DNA from: Tectiglobus sp965223355
Lineage (GTDB): Bacteria; Pseudomonadota; Alphaproteobacteria; Rhizobiales; Hyphomicrobiaceae
Length of the DNA: 64,000 nucleotides
Direction: 5' to 3'
Assembly: GCA_965223355.1 (NCBI GenBank)
Contig: CBDCWE010000003.1
Coordinates: 3,038,001 to 3,102,000, forward strand
The notes under the pieces were generated by a model that had not been told where the DNA came from, did not search any database, and saw nothing but the letters and a program-made list of their open reading frames with translations. Position numbers and translations under genes: made by a program. Positions 23,737-33,468 of the stretch are shown in pieces (position 1 is the first letter of the stretch; every line of letters starts with the position of its first letter).

Positions 23737-25527
23737 TCAGCGCCGATGCCACCAGGTGCTGAGATCGAACCCAAACAGCGGTTGACGCTTCGGAAAGGCA
23801 AGTTTCGAACTTGCCGCCACCCACTGCTTGGGATCGTGAAACAACGGTATGACATAATCGCCGGACAACAACACCCGATCGAAGGCCCGCACCGCCGCCT
23901 CGAAGTCCGGGCGCTGCTTTGCTGCCAGCATCGCCTCAATCATGCGGTCGACGGCTGCGCTCTTGACGCCGGCATAGTTGAAACTGCGCTCGACATCCAC
24001 ATAGCGGCTGGACCAGCGATGGATCTGTTCATTGCCCGGCGACAGCGAGGCCCGGTAGGTCCATTGGATGACATCAAAGTCGAACGTGCCGAGCCGGGCC
24101 CAGTATTGTGAGTCCTCCATCTGGCGGATTGACGTTGCAATGCCGAGCCGTTTGAGGTTGTCACCGAACGCCAATGCCAGTCGCCCCTGGGCCCGCGTCG
24201 TGACCAGAAACTCGATGGTAAACGGCTTGCCGTTGCCGGCCTTGACGAGCCGGCGTCCCTGGAGTTGATAGCCCGCCGCGCGCAGCAATTGAAAGGCCCG
24301 CTTGAGATTTGCGCGCTGTTCACGGCCGGTGTTGGCCGTCGGCGGGCGCCAGGTCCCGGCCAAGATATCATTGCGCACGGCGCCGGCAAACGGCGCCAGC
24401 AGGCGCTTTTCGGTGGCGCTTGCAGGCCGCCCCGTCGAGGCCAGATCCGACCGCGCAAAGAAACTCGCCGACCGAATGTAGCGACCATGAAACATCTGCG
24501 CATTGATGCGGCGCGCATCAAACGCGAGCTGCATTGCCTGGCGCACCCGTTGATCGGCAAACTTGGCCCGGCGCGTGTTCAAGACAAACCCGGTCATTCC
24601 TGCCGGCAGGCCGGTATCGAATGCGTACTTGCGCACCGCGCCGGACGTCGCCGCCGGGAAATCATAGCTGTCGATCCAGCGCGCCGGATCGTTTTCCTGG
24701 CGAAAGTCGATGGCGCCAGTCTTGAACGCTTCGAAAAAGGCCGCATTGCTGCGAAAGTAATCGACGTGGACGACGTCGAAGTTGAACAGCCCGCGTCGCA
24801 CAGGCAGATCGCGTCCCCAGTAATTCGGGTTGCGGGCGTAGGTGATGGAACCGCCGGCAACAACCTTTGAGATCGTGTAGGGCCCGCTGCCAACCATCGG
24901 CTGCAGCGTTGTCTTATCGAAGCTCTCCGGCCGATTGGCATGGCGCGGCAGAACCGGCATCAGGCCCATGATCAACGGGATTTCGCGATCGGCGCCGGCC
25001 TTGAAGACAAACCGCACAGTTTGTGTTGACGGCGTTTCGATGCGCACCACCTTGCTGTAGTGGCTGCGCATATAGGGCCGACCTTTGCGGCGCAGGATGT
25101 CGAATGAGAACCGCACATCGTCGGCCGTAATCGGCGTGCCGTCGGAAAACCGCGCGCCGGGGTGCAGGTGAAACACGATCCAGCTGCGATCCTCGGCAAC
25201 CTCGATGCCGCGGGCAATCAGCGCGTAGAGCGTAAAGGGTTCATCGGCGGACCGCGCCAGTAGGCTCTCGAACACATAGCCCCGAATGGTGTCAGGCGTG
25301 ACGCCACGGACGATGAACGGGTTGAGACTGTCAAAGGTGCCAATCCGCCCGAGCCTCAAGGTACCGCCCTGCGGTGCGCGCGGGTTCGCATAAGGAAAGG
25401 CATCGAAACCCTTGGCCAATGCCGGCTTGCCGTGCATCGCAATCGCGTGCTGCAGTGTCTCGGCATGTCCGCCGCGAACCGAAAGCAGGATCAAAACTGC
25501 CCAAATGATGGTCTGCAACTTGCTCAC
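23737..25527 (-). CDS. extracellular solute-binding protein family 5 (YejA-like peptide-binding protein)
   Basis: A 596-residue exported lipid-independent binding protein. The signal is about residues 1-22 (ending GGHA) and is followed by the SBP_bac_5 domain: GTFDSLNPFIVRG, RFSDGTPITADDVRFSFD, VGSGPYTI and RRAKFADQRVRQAM. The AIAMHGKPALAKGFDAFPYANP segment is typical of YejA, the oligopeptide/microcin C importer component. No permease or ATPase gene is adjacent, so it is an orphan receptor in this window. It starts at GTG. Confidence 0.85.
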   Translation of the reverse strand: MSKLQTIIWAVLILLSVRGGHAETLQHAIAMHGKPALAKGFDAFPYANPRAPQGGTLRLGRIGTFDSLNPFIVRGVTPDTIRGYVFESLLARSADEPFTLYALIARGIEVAEDRSWIVFHLHPGARFSDGTPITADDVRFSFDILRRKGRPYMRSHYSKVVRIETPSTQTVRFVFKAGADREIPLIMGLMPVLPRHANRPESFDKTTLQPMVGSGPYTISKVVAGGSITYARNPNYWGRDLPVRRGLFNFDVVHVDYFRSNAAFFEAFKTGAIDFRQENDPARWIDSYDFPAATSGAVRKYAFDTGLPAGMTGFVLNTRRAKFADQRVRQAMQLAFDARRINAQMFHGRYIRSASFFARSDLASTGRPASATEKRLLAPFAGAVRNDILAGTWRPPTANTGREQRANLKRAFQLLRAAGYQLQGRRLVKAGNGKPFTIEFLVTTRAQGRLALAFGDNLKRLGIATSIRQMEDSQYWARLGTFDFDVIQWTYRASLSPGNEQIHRWSSRYVDVERSFNYAGVKSAAVDRMIEAMLAAKQRPDFEAAVRAFDRVLLSGDYVIPLFHDPKQWVAASSKLAFPKRQPLFGFDLSTWWHRR

Positions 25528-25865
25528 AGCCAGTTGTCCCTGAATTTTGAACGGAAGTATGCTGACGAATTTAGCCCTTGATAGGCTGGTCCGCCGGCCT
25601 CAATACGCGTAAATTCCGGAATTCAAAAGGCAGTTGGGCCTCCGTCGGAGACTGCGCCTGGATTGACGCGTGGCAAGGCTGCAACGCCGGCCCGTCATCG
25701 CTTTGGCCAGCCGAGTCGAAGTCATTATGTCATGGGATTGCCTTAATCACGCCGTTAGACCGTCCCGGTTAACAGCAATTGGGACAATCTGTTGCCGTCA
25801 GGGCAGATCGGATCATGTGGGGACGGGCGGACATCGAGGCCGCACCGTAAAGGTCGGAGCAAACG
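25528..25865. other. promoter gap between divergent genes; no gene
   Basis: This 338-bp gap separates the divergent yejA-like and ialB-like genes. The only structure seen is the palindrome AATTCCGGAATT near 25613-25624. Both genes' promoters should be here, but I cannot assign them with confidence. Confidence 0.4.
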
Positions 25866-26669
25866 ATGATGAAACTGAGCGGAACAGGTGGGCGCGGCGC
25901 CCGGATCGCCGCAGCGGCGCTGACCATGGCGGGCGCATTCGCAATGCTTGGCGGGCCTGCTTGGGCGCAGGCCAAGCAACCGGCAGCGCAAGCCAAAAAG
26001 CCGGCCAGCGCATGGGTTAAGCTGTGCGAAAAGGCGAAAGTGCCCAAGCCTGGCAAAGACGGAAAACCAACATCCGAAGTGATCGATATCTGCCTCACGC
26101 ACCATGAGCGTCTGGACGGCAACACCGGTCTGGTCATCATTTCGGCCGCGATCCGTGAGGTCAAAGGTCGCAACGAGCCGAGCCTGATGATCATGGTTCC
26201 GCTCGGGATGGCCCTGCCGCCGGGCGTCAAGGCGGCGGTCTACAGCAAGGAACAGTGGGCCCGCGCGCAAAAGAAGAAGCGGGTCGATGACAAAGAATTG
26301 AAACCCGTTGCGTTGAAATACAGCCTCTGCCACGCCTCCGGCTGCACCGCCGAGATCAAGGCCCCTGCAAATTTGGTCGACTCGATGAAAACCGGTGGTG
26401 GTCTGATGGTCCTGGCACTCAATGCCGCCGGCCGGCCGGTCGTATTTCCGGTGCCGCTGACCGGCTTTGCCGAGGCCCATGCCGGCAAACCCGTCGATGG
26501 CCAAAAGTACGCCGCGGCCCGCCAGCGCCTGATGGGCCAGATCCAAGAGCGCATTCTTCGCAAGCGCCTCGCCGCTCGCGAGCGCTTTGCCGATCGTGCG
26601 ACAGATGGCAAACTGCCCGACCCTAAGCAGGTCACGTCAAGCAAGCAGGTCGCGCCAAAGAAGAACTAG
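25866..26669 (+). CDS. invasion-associated locus B (IalB) family protein
   Basis: A 267-residue exported protein. The signal is about residues 1-34 (ending PAWAQA) and is followed by an IalB domain with WVKLCEKAKV, DICLTHHERLD, IMVPLGMALPPGVK, and paired cysteines in YSLCHASGCTAEI. IalB proteins are periplasmic or outer-membrane-associated in alphaproteobacteria; the name comes from Bartonella, and no invasion role should be assumed here. The C-terminus is a charged Lys/Arg-rich tail of about 50 residues. GGAGC precedes the tandem ATG start. Confidence 0.85.
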   Translation: MMKLSGTGGRGARIAAAALTMAGAFAMLGGPAWAQAKQPAAQAKKPASAWVKLCEKAKVPKPGKDGKPTSEVIDICLTHHERLDGNTGLVIISAAIREVKGRNEPSLMIMVPLGMALPPGVKAAVYSKEQWARAQKKKRVDDKELKPVALKYSLCHASGCTAEIKAPANLVDSMKTGGGLMVLALNAAGRPVVFPVPLTGFAEAHAGKPVDGQKYAAARQRLMGQIQERILRKRLAARERFADRATDGKLPDPKQVTSSKQVAPKKN

Positions 26670-26698
26670 GGATCCTGTTGGGATCCTCTGATCTAGTT

Positions 26699-26832
26699 TG
26701 GGGGCCAGGGATGATCCTCTGGTCGGAGTATTTGCGGGGCGGATAAGCCCCGCAAGGATCGCTGCAACGCGCGGCGATTGGTTAAGGGCTCGGTCCTTAA
26801 TCAATCTCGCCGATGGGCTGAGCCGTTTGGCC
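26699..26832. repeat. HR2 repeat, degenerate full-order copy
   Basis: CCAGGGATGATCCTCTGG, GCGGGGC...GCCCCGC, ATCGCTGC...GCGGCGAT, TTAAGGGC...GTCCTTAA and a diverged last module. Several arm changes are compensated (the second palindrome is GCGGGGC/GCCCCGC here against GAGGGGC/GCCCCTC elsewhere). It lies between the 3' ends of the ialB-like gene and hspQ. Confidence 0.75.
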
Positions 26833-26908
26833 CCCACCCCCGCCGCCTGATTACAGGCACCCTCAGTCTGAACGGCGATTGGAGTATGATCAGCCGCCGT
26901 GGCGCGGA

Positions 26909-27232
26909 TCAATGCTCCTGCAGGAATAGGGCATACAACTCGCCATCTTCGCCCTCGGCAAACATTTCCGGCACCTGGGGATGGCGCAGCGGCTCACCGC
27001 TTTCGTCCGGCAGCAGGTTTTGTTCGGATACATAGGCGATGTATTCCGTTTCATCATTTTCGGCGAGAAGATGATAGAACGGCTGGTCCTTGCGTGGGCG
27101 CACATCTTCCGGGATGGCCTCCCACCACTCCTGCGTGTTGGCAAACACCGGATCGATATCGAAGATCACGCCGCGAAATGGATAAACCCGGTGACGCACG
27201 ACCTGACCGACGCCAAACTTTGCTTGCTTCAT
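26909..27232 (-). CDS. hspQ: HspQ, hemimethylated-DNA-binding/heat-shock protein
   Basis: A 107-residue protein of the YccV/HspQ family: KFGVGQVVRHRVYPFRGVIF near the start, DPVFANTQEWW, QPFYHLLAEND and YVSEQNLLPDES. HspQ is a small SH3-like-fold heat-shock protein that influences Lon-dependent proteolysis and DnaA levels in enterobacteria. I chose the Met of MKQAKFGVG; an ATG four codons upstream is equally possible. It converges with the ialB-like gene. Confidence 0.9.
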   Translation of the reverse strand: MKQAKFGVGQVVRHRVYPFRGVIFDIDPVFANTQEWWEAIPEDVRPRKDQPFYHLLAENDETEYIAYVSEQNLLPDESGEPLRHPQVPEMFAEGEDGELYALFLQEH

Positions 27233-27461
27233 CGTCTCACACACATCGAGGCGAAGCTCGAAGATAGCCCCTTTTTGGATGCCTCAGCCGGCTTTGGATG
27301 CTGCAGCCGGCTATAGCACGACGGATGCCCGCACCAGTCAAGCCCCAACGGCGAACAAGCCTTACCCCCGCCAGCACCCGGCCGGCTGCACGCCACACAT
27401 CCGCCGGCGGTCACCGGCCGAACAGCGCCGGTGAACCAACGTGGTGTGCGAATTGCTCTGC

Positions 27462-28514
27462 TCAGCTGGCATAGGCTGCGGCCATGTCGGGGTCTTTCGC
27501 AGCAACCTGATCAGCCAGATCGACAATAACCTTGGCCTGCTTCCAGGTCGCGTCATCCTGCATCTTGCCATCGATCATCACCGCTCCGGTGCCGTCCGGC
27601 ATCGCGGCAACGATCTTCCTGGCGAACCGAACCTCGTCCGGATCCGGCGAAAACACCCGCTTGGCAATATCGACCTGGCTTGGATGCAGCGACCACGCAC
27701 CAACGCAGCCCATCAAGAACGCGTTGCGAAACTGGGCTTCACATGCCTGCGGGTCAGAGAAATCTCCGAACGGTCCGTAGAACGCCTTGATGCCGTTTCG
27801 CTGGCAGGCATCGACCATCTTTGCAACGGTGTAGTGCCAAAGATCCTGCTGGAAGACGGCGCGGCCCGGCCCGGCTTTGCCGGCGTCGGCCAGTACCGCG
27901 TAAGCTGGATGACCGCCGCCGACCCTGGTGGTTTTCATGCCGCGCGAGGCAGCCAGATCAGCCGGACCAAGGCTCATGCCGTGCATGCGCGGACTGGCGG
28001 CCGCGATCTCTTCGACGTTGGAGACCCCTTCGGCGGTCTCAAGAATGGCGTGGATGAGGATCGGCCGGCCGATCCGATGCTTGGCCTCCAACTGCGCCAA
28101 CAACTGATCGAGATAGTGGATATCCCATGGCCCCTCGACTTTCGGCAGCATGATGACGTCGAGCCGGTCGCCGATCGCGCCGACAACTTCGACGATGTCA
28201 TCGAGACCCCATGGCGAATTGAGACAGTTGATCCGGGTCCAAAGCCCGGTTTCGCCAAACGCGTGCTCTTGTGCAAGCTTGATCAATCCGCTCCGCGCCG
28301 CGGCCTTGGCATCCGCAGGGATGGCATCTTCGAGATTGCCCAACACCACATCGACGGTCGGTATGATGGCGCCGAGCTTGGCGGTGATCTTTTCGACATG
28401 CGGCGGCACGAAATGGATCATCCGTTCCAGCTTCGACGGCAATTGCCGAAGCGGGGCCGGAGCGCCAATGGCGAGCGGTTCATAGAACCGTTGAGGAGTT
28501 CGGGTTGCGGGCAT
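27462..28514 (-). CDS. CitE/HpcH/HpaI-family C-C lyase, malyl-CoA-lyase-like
   Basis: A 350-residue cytoplasmic aldolase-superfamily (TIM barrel) protein. Motifs are VVLGNLEDAIP (metal-binding acidic region), RINCLNSPWG, VIMLPKVEG, LETAEGVSNVEEIA, MSLGPADLAAS, YGPFGDFSDP and WSLHPSQVDIA. These match the malyl-CoA/beta-methylmalyl-CoA lyase branch more than citrate lyase beta. It probably cleaves or forms a CoA-thioester such as malyl-CoA, but citramalyl- or other acyl-CoA substrates are possible. GAGG precedes the chosen ATG (MPATRTPQ). Confidence 0.75.
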   Translation of the reverse strand: MPATRTPQRFYEPLAIGAPAPLRQLPSKLERMIHFVPPHVEKITAKLGAIIPTVDVVLGNLEDAIPADAKAAARSGLIKLAQEHAFGETGLWTRINCLNSPWGLDDIVEVVGAIGDRLDVIMLPKVEGPWDIHYLDQLLAQLEAKHRIGRPILIHAILETAEGVSNVEEIAAASPRMHGMSLGPADLAASRGMKTTRVGGGHPAYAVLADAGKAGPGRAVFQQDLWHYTVAKMVDACQRNGIKAFYGPFGDFSDPQACEAQFRNAFLMGCVGAWSLHPSQVDIAKRVFSPDPDEVRFARKIVAAMPDGTGAVMIDGKMQDDATWKQAKVIVDLADQVAAKDPDMAAAYAS

Positions 28515-28674
28515 GTTCACCTCGGTCGTCTAAAGGTGGTGCCGGACAAAACCGCCGTCGACCGCTGTCGACCGCCGTCTGAGCGTCAACGCGGCGCACC
28601 AAACAGTCGATAGGGGAAGGTTGCCCGCAATCTCAAGCGCCAAATGGTCGCTCAACCGCCAGCGGGCCGCCAGC

Positions 28675-29607
28675 TCACTGCCAGCGTCGGTTCGACCACA
28701 TCCACTGTTCCGGGTGTTCACGCACCCACTTTTCGAACGTCTTCTGCATTTCGACCATCGTGTCGCGCACGTCTTGTGATTGATTGGCGGTGCGCGGTAC
28801 ACGCAGCTCCTCCATCAGCACGCGAAACCGGCTTTCGGTGCCAACGCGCACACACCGCGCCAACCACACCCGCGCCCCGACCCGGCGCGCTATCATCGCG
28901 CCGATTGCCTGGGTGCGCGCATCGCGGCCAAAAAAAGGCACGGGAATGCCGGTGCGGTCGTAGAGATCGCAAACCATGCCCAATTGCCCGCCCTTGCGCA
29001 CAAAATCCGTAATCAAACGCGCCGTGCGCTGGTTGTCACCGTGATCACCTTCCACTTTGCCGCGGCCGAACAAGCCGGACGGATAGATATCGGCCCGTTG
29101 CGCGCGCAGAAATTGATCGACGTATGGATTGTTGACGGATCTGTAGATGGCGGCCGGGCGTTTGCCGCTGCGGGTCATCGGCCAGACGGCCAGCTCCCAA
29201 TTGCCGAGATGCAGCGATATGCCGATCACCGGGCCGAGTTTGTCGATGTAGCGGGCGAAGACGTGTGCGCTCTCAATTTCAATGCGCTCGGGTTCGGCGA
29301 TGATGCGATCGAGCTGCATAGTCTCGGCCATCACCCGACCAAGATTTTCCCAATGCGCCATGACGATGCGCTCGCGTTCCTGCACGGCAAGGTCGGGAAA
29401 CGCGATGGCGACGTTGTCGAGGGCGCGGCGATGGCGCTTGCGAGAGATGAGCGGCGCCAGCGATCGCCACAATCGTGCCGACAGCCGCACGCCGGTGTCG
29501 AGCGACACCAGCCTGATGCACCAGACGACGCTGCGCAGGAGCAGATACTCCAACCGGAACTGAATATCTCTCAATACCGGAATCTTGTCGCCAGGAGGTG
29601 CCCGCAT
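28675..29607 (-). CDS. LpxL/HtrB-family lysophospholipid/lipid A acyltransferase
   Basis: A 310-residue protein with one N-terminal hydrophobic anchor (about residues 18-40) and the LpxL-family HX4E motif in SLHLGNWE near residue 140, followed by AIYRSVNNPYVD and DLYDRTGIPVPFFGRDA. Family members transfer a secondary acyl chain to Kdo-lipid A or act on related lipids at the inner membrane. The exact acyl chain and lipid cannot be told. It is followed downstream by the CitE-like gene on the same strand. Confidence 0.82.
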   Translation of the reverse strand: MRAPPGDKIPVLRDIQFRLEYLLLRSVVWCIRLVSLDTGVRLSARLWRSLAPLISRKRHRRALDNVAIAFPDLAVQERERIVMAHWENLGRVMAETMQLDRIIAEPERIEIESAHVFARYIDKLGPVIGISLHLGNWELAVWPMTRSGKRPAAIYRSVNNPYVDQFLRAQRADIYPSGLFGRGKVEGDHGDNQRTARLITDFVRKGGQLGMVCDLYDRTGIPVPFFGRDARTQAIGAMIARRVGARVWLARCVRVGTESRFRVLMEELRVPRTANQSQDVRDTMVEMQKTFEKWVREHPEQWMWSNRRWQ

Positions 29608-29770
29608 CGCTGCCTTGAAACTGCCGTAACGTCTAAATTACCGCGCAAAAATCCAATTAATCAACCGTTTAAGTAGTCCGTGTGGATGCCTCGAAGCCGG
29701 CGCTGCGTCAAGCCGCCAGGCGTTCGCGATCCGCGATCGGCCAACGCCCGACCGGTCAGGCCCCCTGCGA

Positions 29771-30976
29771 TCAACGTTGACGCATCAACGGCGGCAGATC
29801 TCCGCTTTCTGCCAGGCCGACCTGCATCAGTCCGCGCCTGACGGCCGCGCTGGCATTGAGGGTGTGGAGAACCGCGCCCCGCGCCCAGCCCATCATCGGC
29901 CACACACTCGTCAATGATCTGTTAAGTCCGTCGACCGCCCAAACCCGGCTCAGGACATCCTGCCGCCGCCGGCGATCGTACGCTACGCCGAGCTTTGTGA
30001 ACTCAGCTGCACTCCCGCCCTCGGCCCGCAGCCCCGCGATACAGTCGGCCAATACCGCAACATCGCGACAGGTCAGATTGAGACCTTGTGCGCCAATCGG
30101 CGGAAAGGCATGCGCCGCCTCACCGATTAACACCGCCGCGCCGCAGCCAAACCGCTCAGCGACAAGCCCGCCGAGCGGAAATACGCGCGGCGGCAGGGGC
30201 TCTTCCACCAGCCCCAGCAGGCCTTGCAGTTGTGCTTCGATGGCCGCCCGCAGTATCGCCGCCGTGCCGCGCTCCAATTCGGCGATGCTCTCTTGCGTAT
30301 CGACCCACACCAGGCTCGACCACGGCCCGGGCAACGGAACAACCGTGAACGGGCCGCCGGCGCGGTGGAATTCCGTTGAAATGTCGGCATGCGGGCGCGA
30401 GTGCGCAAATGCCGTCGTCAACGCCGCCTGGGGATAGGCCCAGCGCCGGGCGCCAATCCCAAGCTCGCCACGCAACGTCGATCGCTGCCCGTCGGCTGCG
30501 ACCAGCAACCGCGCCCGCACCGCCCGGCCGTCATCCAAATGCACCGCAAAGCCAACTGTCTCCTGCGAAATCCTTTCAACGCGCACGCCGAGCAATAGTT
30601 CACAGTTTTGGGCCGCGTCTGCAGCCGCGATCGCGGCGTTGACCAGGGCATCGTTGGGAATGTTCCAGCCCAGTCGGTCGCGGCCAATAGCTGCAGCATC
30701 GAACAGGACTTCCGGTGCGCGGGCCAGGCGGCCCATGTTATCGACCAATCGGATGGCGGTGATCGGCGCCGAGGACCGGCGTACGAATTGCCAGACATTG
30801 AGCGCCTCCAGCAGCGTAATGCTTGGTCCGAGCAAAGCTGCCGTGCGCGTGTCCCGTTGGCCTGTCGCCACTGTGGGAACTATGCCACACACGGCAACAT
30901 CGAGGCCGGTGTCGGCGATCGCCAACCCTGCCAATAGCCCGGCCGGGCCGGCGCCAACCACCACTGCGTCTAGCAA
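29771..30976 (-). CDS. UbiH/UbiF-type FAD-dependent monooxygenase
   Basis: A 401-residue flavoprotein of the p-hydroxybenzoate-hydroxylase fold. The dinucleotide-binding GAGPAGLLAGLAIA is at residues about 8-21, the AADGQRSTLR motif is near 160, and the second FAD motif GEAAHAFPPIGAQGLNL is near 290. It resembles ubiquinone ring hydroxylases; the ring position cannot be assigned. The frame begins at TTG with GAGGAG eight bases upstream. The nearby ATG is out of frame and hits a stop at once, so TTG is the best start. Weakened initiation may keep expression low. Confidence 0.8.
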   Translation of the reverse strand: MLDAVVVGAGPAGLLAGLAIADTGLDVAVCGIVPTVATGQRDTRTAALLGPSITLLEALNVWQFVRRSSAPITAIRLVDNMGRLARAPEVLFDAAAIGRDRLGWNIPNDALVNAAIAAADAAQNCELLLGVRVERISQETVGFAVHLDDGRAVRARLLVAADGQRSTLRGELGIGARRWAYPQAALTTAFAHSRPHADISTEFHRAGGPFTVVPLPGPWSSLVWVDTQESIAELERGTAAILRAAIEAQLQGLLGLVEEPLPPRVFPLGGLVAERFGCGAAVLIGEAAHAFPPIGAQGLNLTCRDVAVLADCIAGLRAEGGSAAEFTKLGVAYDRRRRQDVLSRVWAVDGLNRSLTSVWPMMGWARGAVLHTLNASAAVRRGLMQVGLAESGDLPPLMRQR

Positions 30977-31466
30977 ATCATGATCTCCTCAACCATCACA
31001 GCGCCTTTGCGCCGAAGTTTGCAGAACAGCGCCCGAAACCACTCGGTTGCTGCACCGGAATTGCCACTTGCCGACCGTTCATCATCACGCTAACAAGTGT
31101 GAAATCACAACAAAAACGGCCGTTTGGCTCAAGCGATACGATGGCGCACCGTTGACCCATGCGGCCGGGGCCGGCAACCGCTGCGCCAAGCGATCACCGC
31201 GTTGCGGTGCGGTCGATGCGGCCGTCGGCCTGGCCGCCGGGCGTCCTGTACGTGGCACTCCAGCAACATCTGCGAATCAAGTTGCGGAGAACAGTCAATA
31301 GCTATTGCGGTCCAAATTCCCGATCGGCTAGTTCTAGCGTTAGCAAGATCGTGGTTTGGCTGTTGACGCATCCAGATAACTGATCGAGCCCCAGCCACGG
31401 CTGGGATTGAGTTCTCAGCTAACGATGCTGGGTGGGTCCTGTGGCGTTGTCCAACGGAGTAAAAAT
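30977..31466. other. gap ahead of the first porin; no gene
   Basis: 490 bp with no supportable ORF. It should contain the promoters for the leftward monooxygenase and the rightward porin. The base composition turns more AT-rich from about 31280 onward, as expected near the porin promoter. Confidence 0.4.
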
Positions 31467-32720
31467 ATGATCGGGGGACTGTTTAAGTCATCCAGCCGTG
31501 TCGCGATGCTCGCGGCTGCTGGTCTTCTTTCTGGTGGAGTTGCTGCACAAGCCGCTGACCTTGGCGGTAACTGCTGTGCAGATCTTGAAGAGCGGGTTGC
31601 TGAACTGGAGGCAACCACGGCTCGCAAAGGCAACCGCAAAGTTTCGCTCGAAGTTTCTGGTCACGTCAATGAAGGCGTTCTGTACTGGCAGGACGGTGTT
31701 GACAGCGACGTTTATATCGCAACCAACGTGCAGTCGCGCACGCGCTTCCGCTTCAAGGGCAAGGCAACCATCAACGCCGACTGGTCCGCAGGTTTCCTCA
31801 TTGAAATCGGCATGACGCGGCCGGGTGGTGGGACGACCATCACGAACGACGATGGCTCGAAAGATTGGAGACGGTACGGCGGTAATGATGATCGCCGGTT
31901 CACCAACTCCGGTCTCGACACCCGCCATCAGGCGTTGTGGATCAAGTCCAAGAGCATTGGTACGATCTGGGTTGGTCATACGTCCGACGCCACCGACGGC
32001 ATCACGCAGATCTGCCTCGGCTGCACCATGGGCAACTATGGTCAGACCGCAGCTGAAGACCACGTCGGCGGGTTCCGTCTGAGAACATCCGGCGACGGTT
32101 ACTCCGCTGATACGGTTGATGACTATCTGTTCTCGGCTGAAGGCACCCGTCAGGCCGTCGTCAAGTATGTCAGCCCGACCTTTGCCGGCTTCTCGCTGTC
32201 GGCCAACTGGGCTGATGCCGAAACGGACAGAGATGATCCGCCCGGAACGGACAGAGGCGTCGTCACCGACGATGGCTGGGGCGTTGCCCTGCGCTATGCC
32301 GGTGAATTCGGTGCAATCCGCGTTGCCGCCGGTATCGGTTATTCTGAGACCGGTGGGTCAACGGAAGAAACCGGTGGATCGCTGTCGATCGCTCACACTC
32401 CGACCGGTCTCTACATTGCCGGTGGCATGGGCAAAGAAGAGAAACCGGGAGACGAGCGTGACACGTGGGATGTCCGTGCCGGTATCAACAGCAAGTGGAA
32501 CTCTCTGGGCAAGACTCACTTTGGCGGCTACTACGCCAATTTCGAGCGCACATCAAACTCGCGTAAGGCGAATGTTTGGGGTCTGACTCTCAACCAGAAG
32601 ATCGACGCTGCGGCGATGGAGGTCTACCTTCAGTATCATAACATTGATGCCAAAAACGCATCAGAAGGTGATCTGCAGAGTTTCGACTTCGTCTATGCCG
32701 GTGCCCGCATCAAGTTCTAG
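31467..32720 (+). CDS. outer-membrane porin, first of a tandem pair
   Basis: A 417-residue exported beta-barrel. The signal is about residues 1-24 (ending AAQA) and is followed by ADLGGNCCADLEERVAELEAT, a short coiled-coil-like segment typical of alphaproteobacterial Porin_2 proteins, then alternating amphipathic strands. The C-terminus is AGARIKF, with the terminal Phe expected for BAM recognition. It probably forms trimeric general-diffusion pores. CGGAG precedes the ATG. It is followed by a hairpin terminator and a paralogue at 33469 with very similar sequence, especially in the C-terminal half. Confidence 0.88.
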   Translation: MIGGLFKSSSRVAMLAAAGLLSGGVAAQAADLGGNCCADLEERVAELEATTARKGNRKVSLEVSGHVNEGVLYWQDGVDSDVYIATNVQSRTRFRFKGKATINADWSAGFLIEIGMTRPGGGTTITNDDGSKDWRRYGGNDDRRFTNSGLDTRHQALWIKSKSIGTIWVGHTSDATDGITQICLGCTMGNYGQTAAEDHVGGFRLRTSGDGYSADTVDDYLFSAEGTRQAVVKYVSPTFAGFSLSANWADAETDRDDPPGTDRGVVTDDGWGVALRYAGEFGAIRVAAGIGYSETGGSTEETGGSLSIAHTPTGLYIAGGMGKEEKPGDERDTWDVRAGINSKWNSLGKTHFGGYYANFERTSNSRKANVWGLTLNQKIDAAAMEVYLQYHNIDAKNASEGDLQSFDFVYAGARIKF

Positions 32721-32771
32721 TGTCTGACGCGCTGGAACCGCTGGCAGTTGGCGAGCGGGAGTTCAAGTTGA

Positions 32772-32800
32772 GGAGGGGCCGCCGTTCGGTGGCCCTTTCT
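32772..32800 (+). terminator. rho-independent terminator after the first porin
   Basis: GGGCCGCC, GTTC, GGTGGCCC, then TTTCTTG: a GC-rich stem with one G-T pair followed by a T-rich run, 50-80 bp after the stop codon. Confidence 0.75.
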
Positions 32801-33468
32801 TGTTGTTGTGTTGCCGGCTCTGAGACATGGTCCCTACTGCGACACGGGCTCCGCTCCGGCGCGCCTGTTCCGACATGGTCTTGGTTTGCTTTGACATCGA
32901 GCGACGTTGTCCACATTAATTCACGCCCCCACGTGTCACCACAACCTGAACCGGCGACCAACCGTTGGCTTGCTCGAGTTTGCGGTTGGCCGGGGGTGCG
33001 CTTTGGGCAATTAACTATAAACCATTGATTAACAGTGGCTTGCGGCCAAGCTGCCGGTCGCGCTCGGCGCATGCGCCTACTGTTGCATCCCGGCACGTAG
33101 TTGCAATGTTGCAACCATTGATCCGAATTGGCTTAATATCTTGCGAACGCCGTTTGCGCACATCAGCGTCCTCGCCTAATCATCTGTTCATGGTAATGAG
33201 TCGTGCGGCAACCTCCGTATGAGGTTCGCGACGTGAGGGTTCATCAGCCATTCTGCCGAACGCAGATCCGGTGGCCTCACAGCAGGGAGCAAGCCCGGCG
33301 CGCATCTACGCCGCACCAGTATTCGCGTCAGTAACGAGTTCAGTATCGCGTCCGGTCGGAACCGCGTGCGCACACGCGCGTGCGTGCTGTTCGGTCCGGA
33401 CACGGGCTGTCGCCGGGCAGCGCGTGATGCTTTCTGCAACATCTACAACCACAGACGTGGAGACTATC
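32801..33468. other. regulatory gap between the two porins
   Basis: About 670 bp without a supportable gene. It contains the palindrome GTTGCAA-TG-TTGCAAC at 33100-33115, about 355 bp before the second porin, and an AT-rich stretch around 33008-33035. The open frame that extends upstream from the second porin has no signal-like or conserved sequence. Confidence 0.45.
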
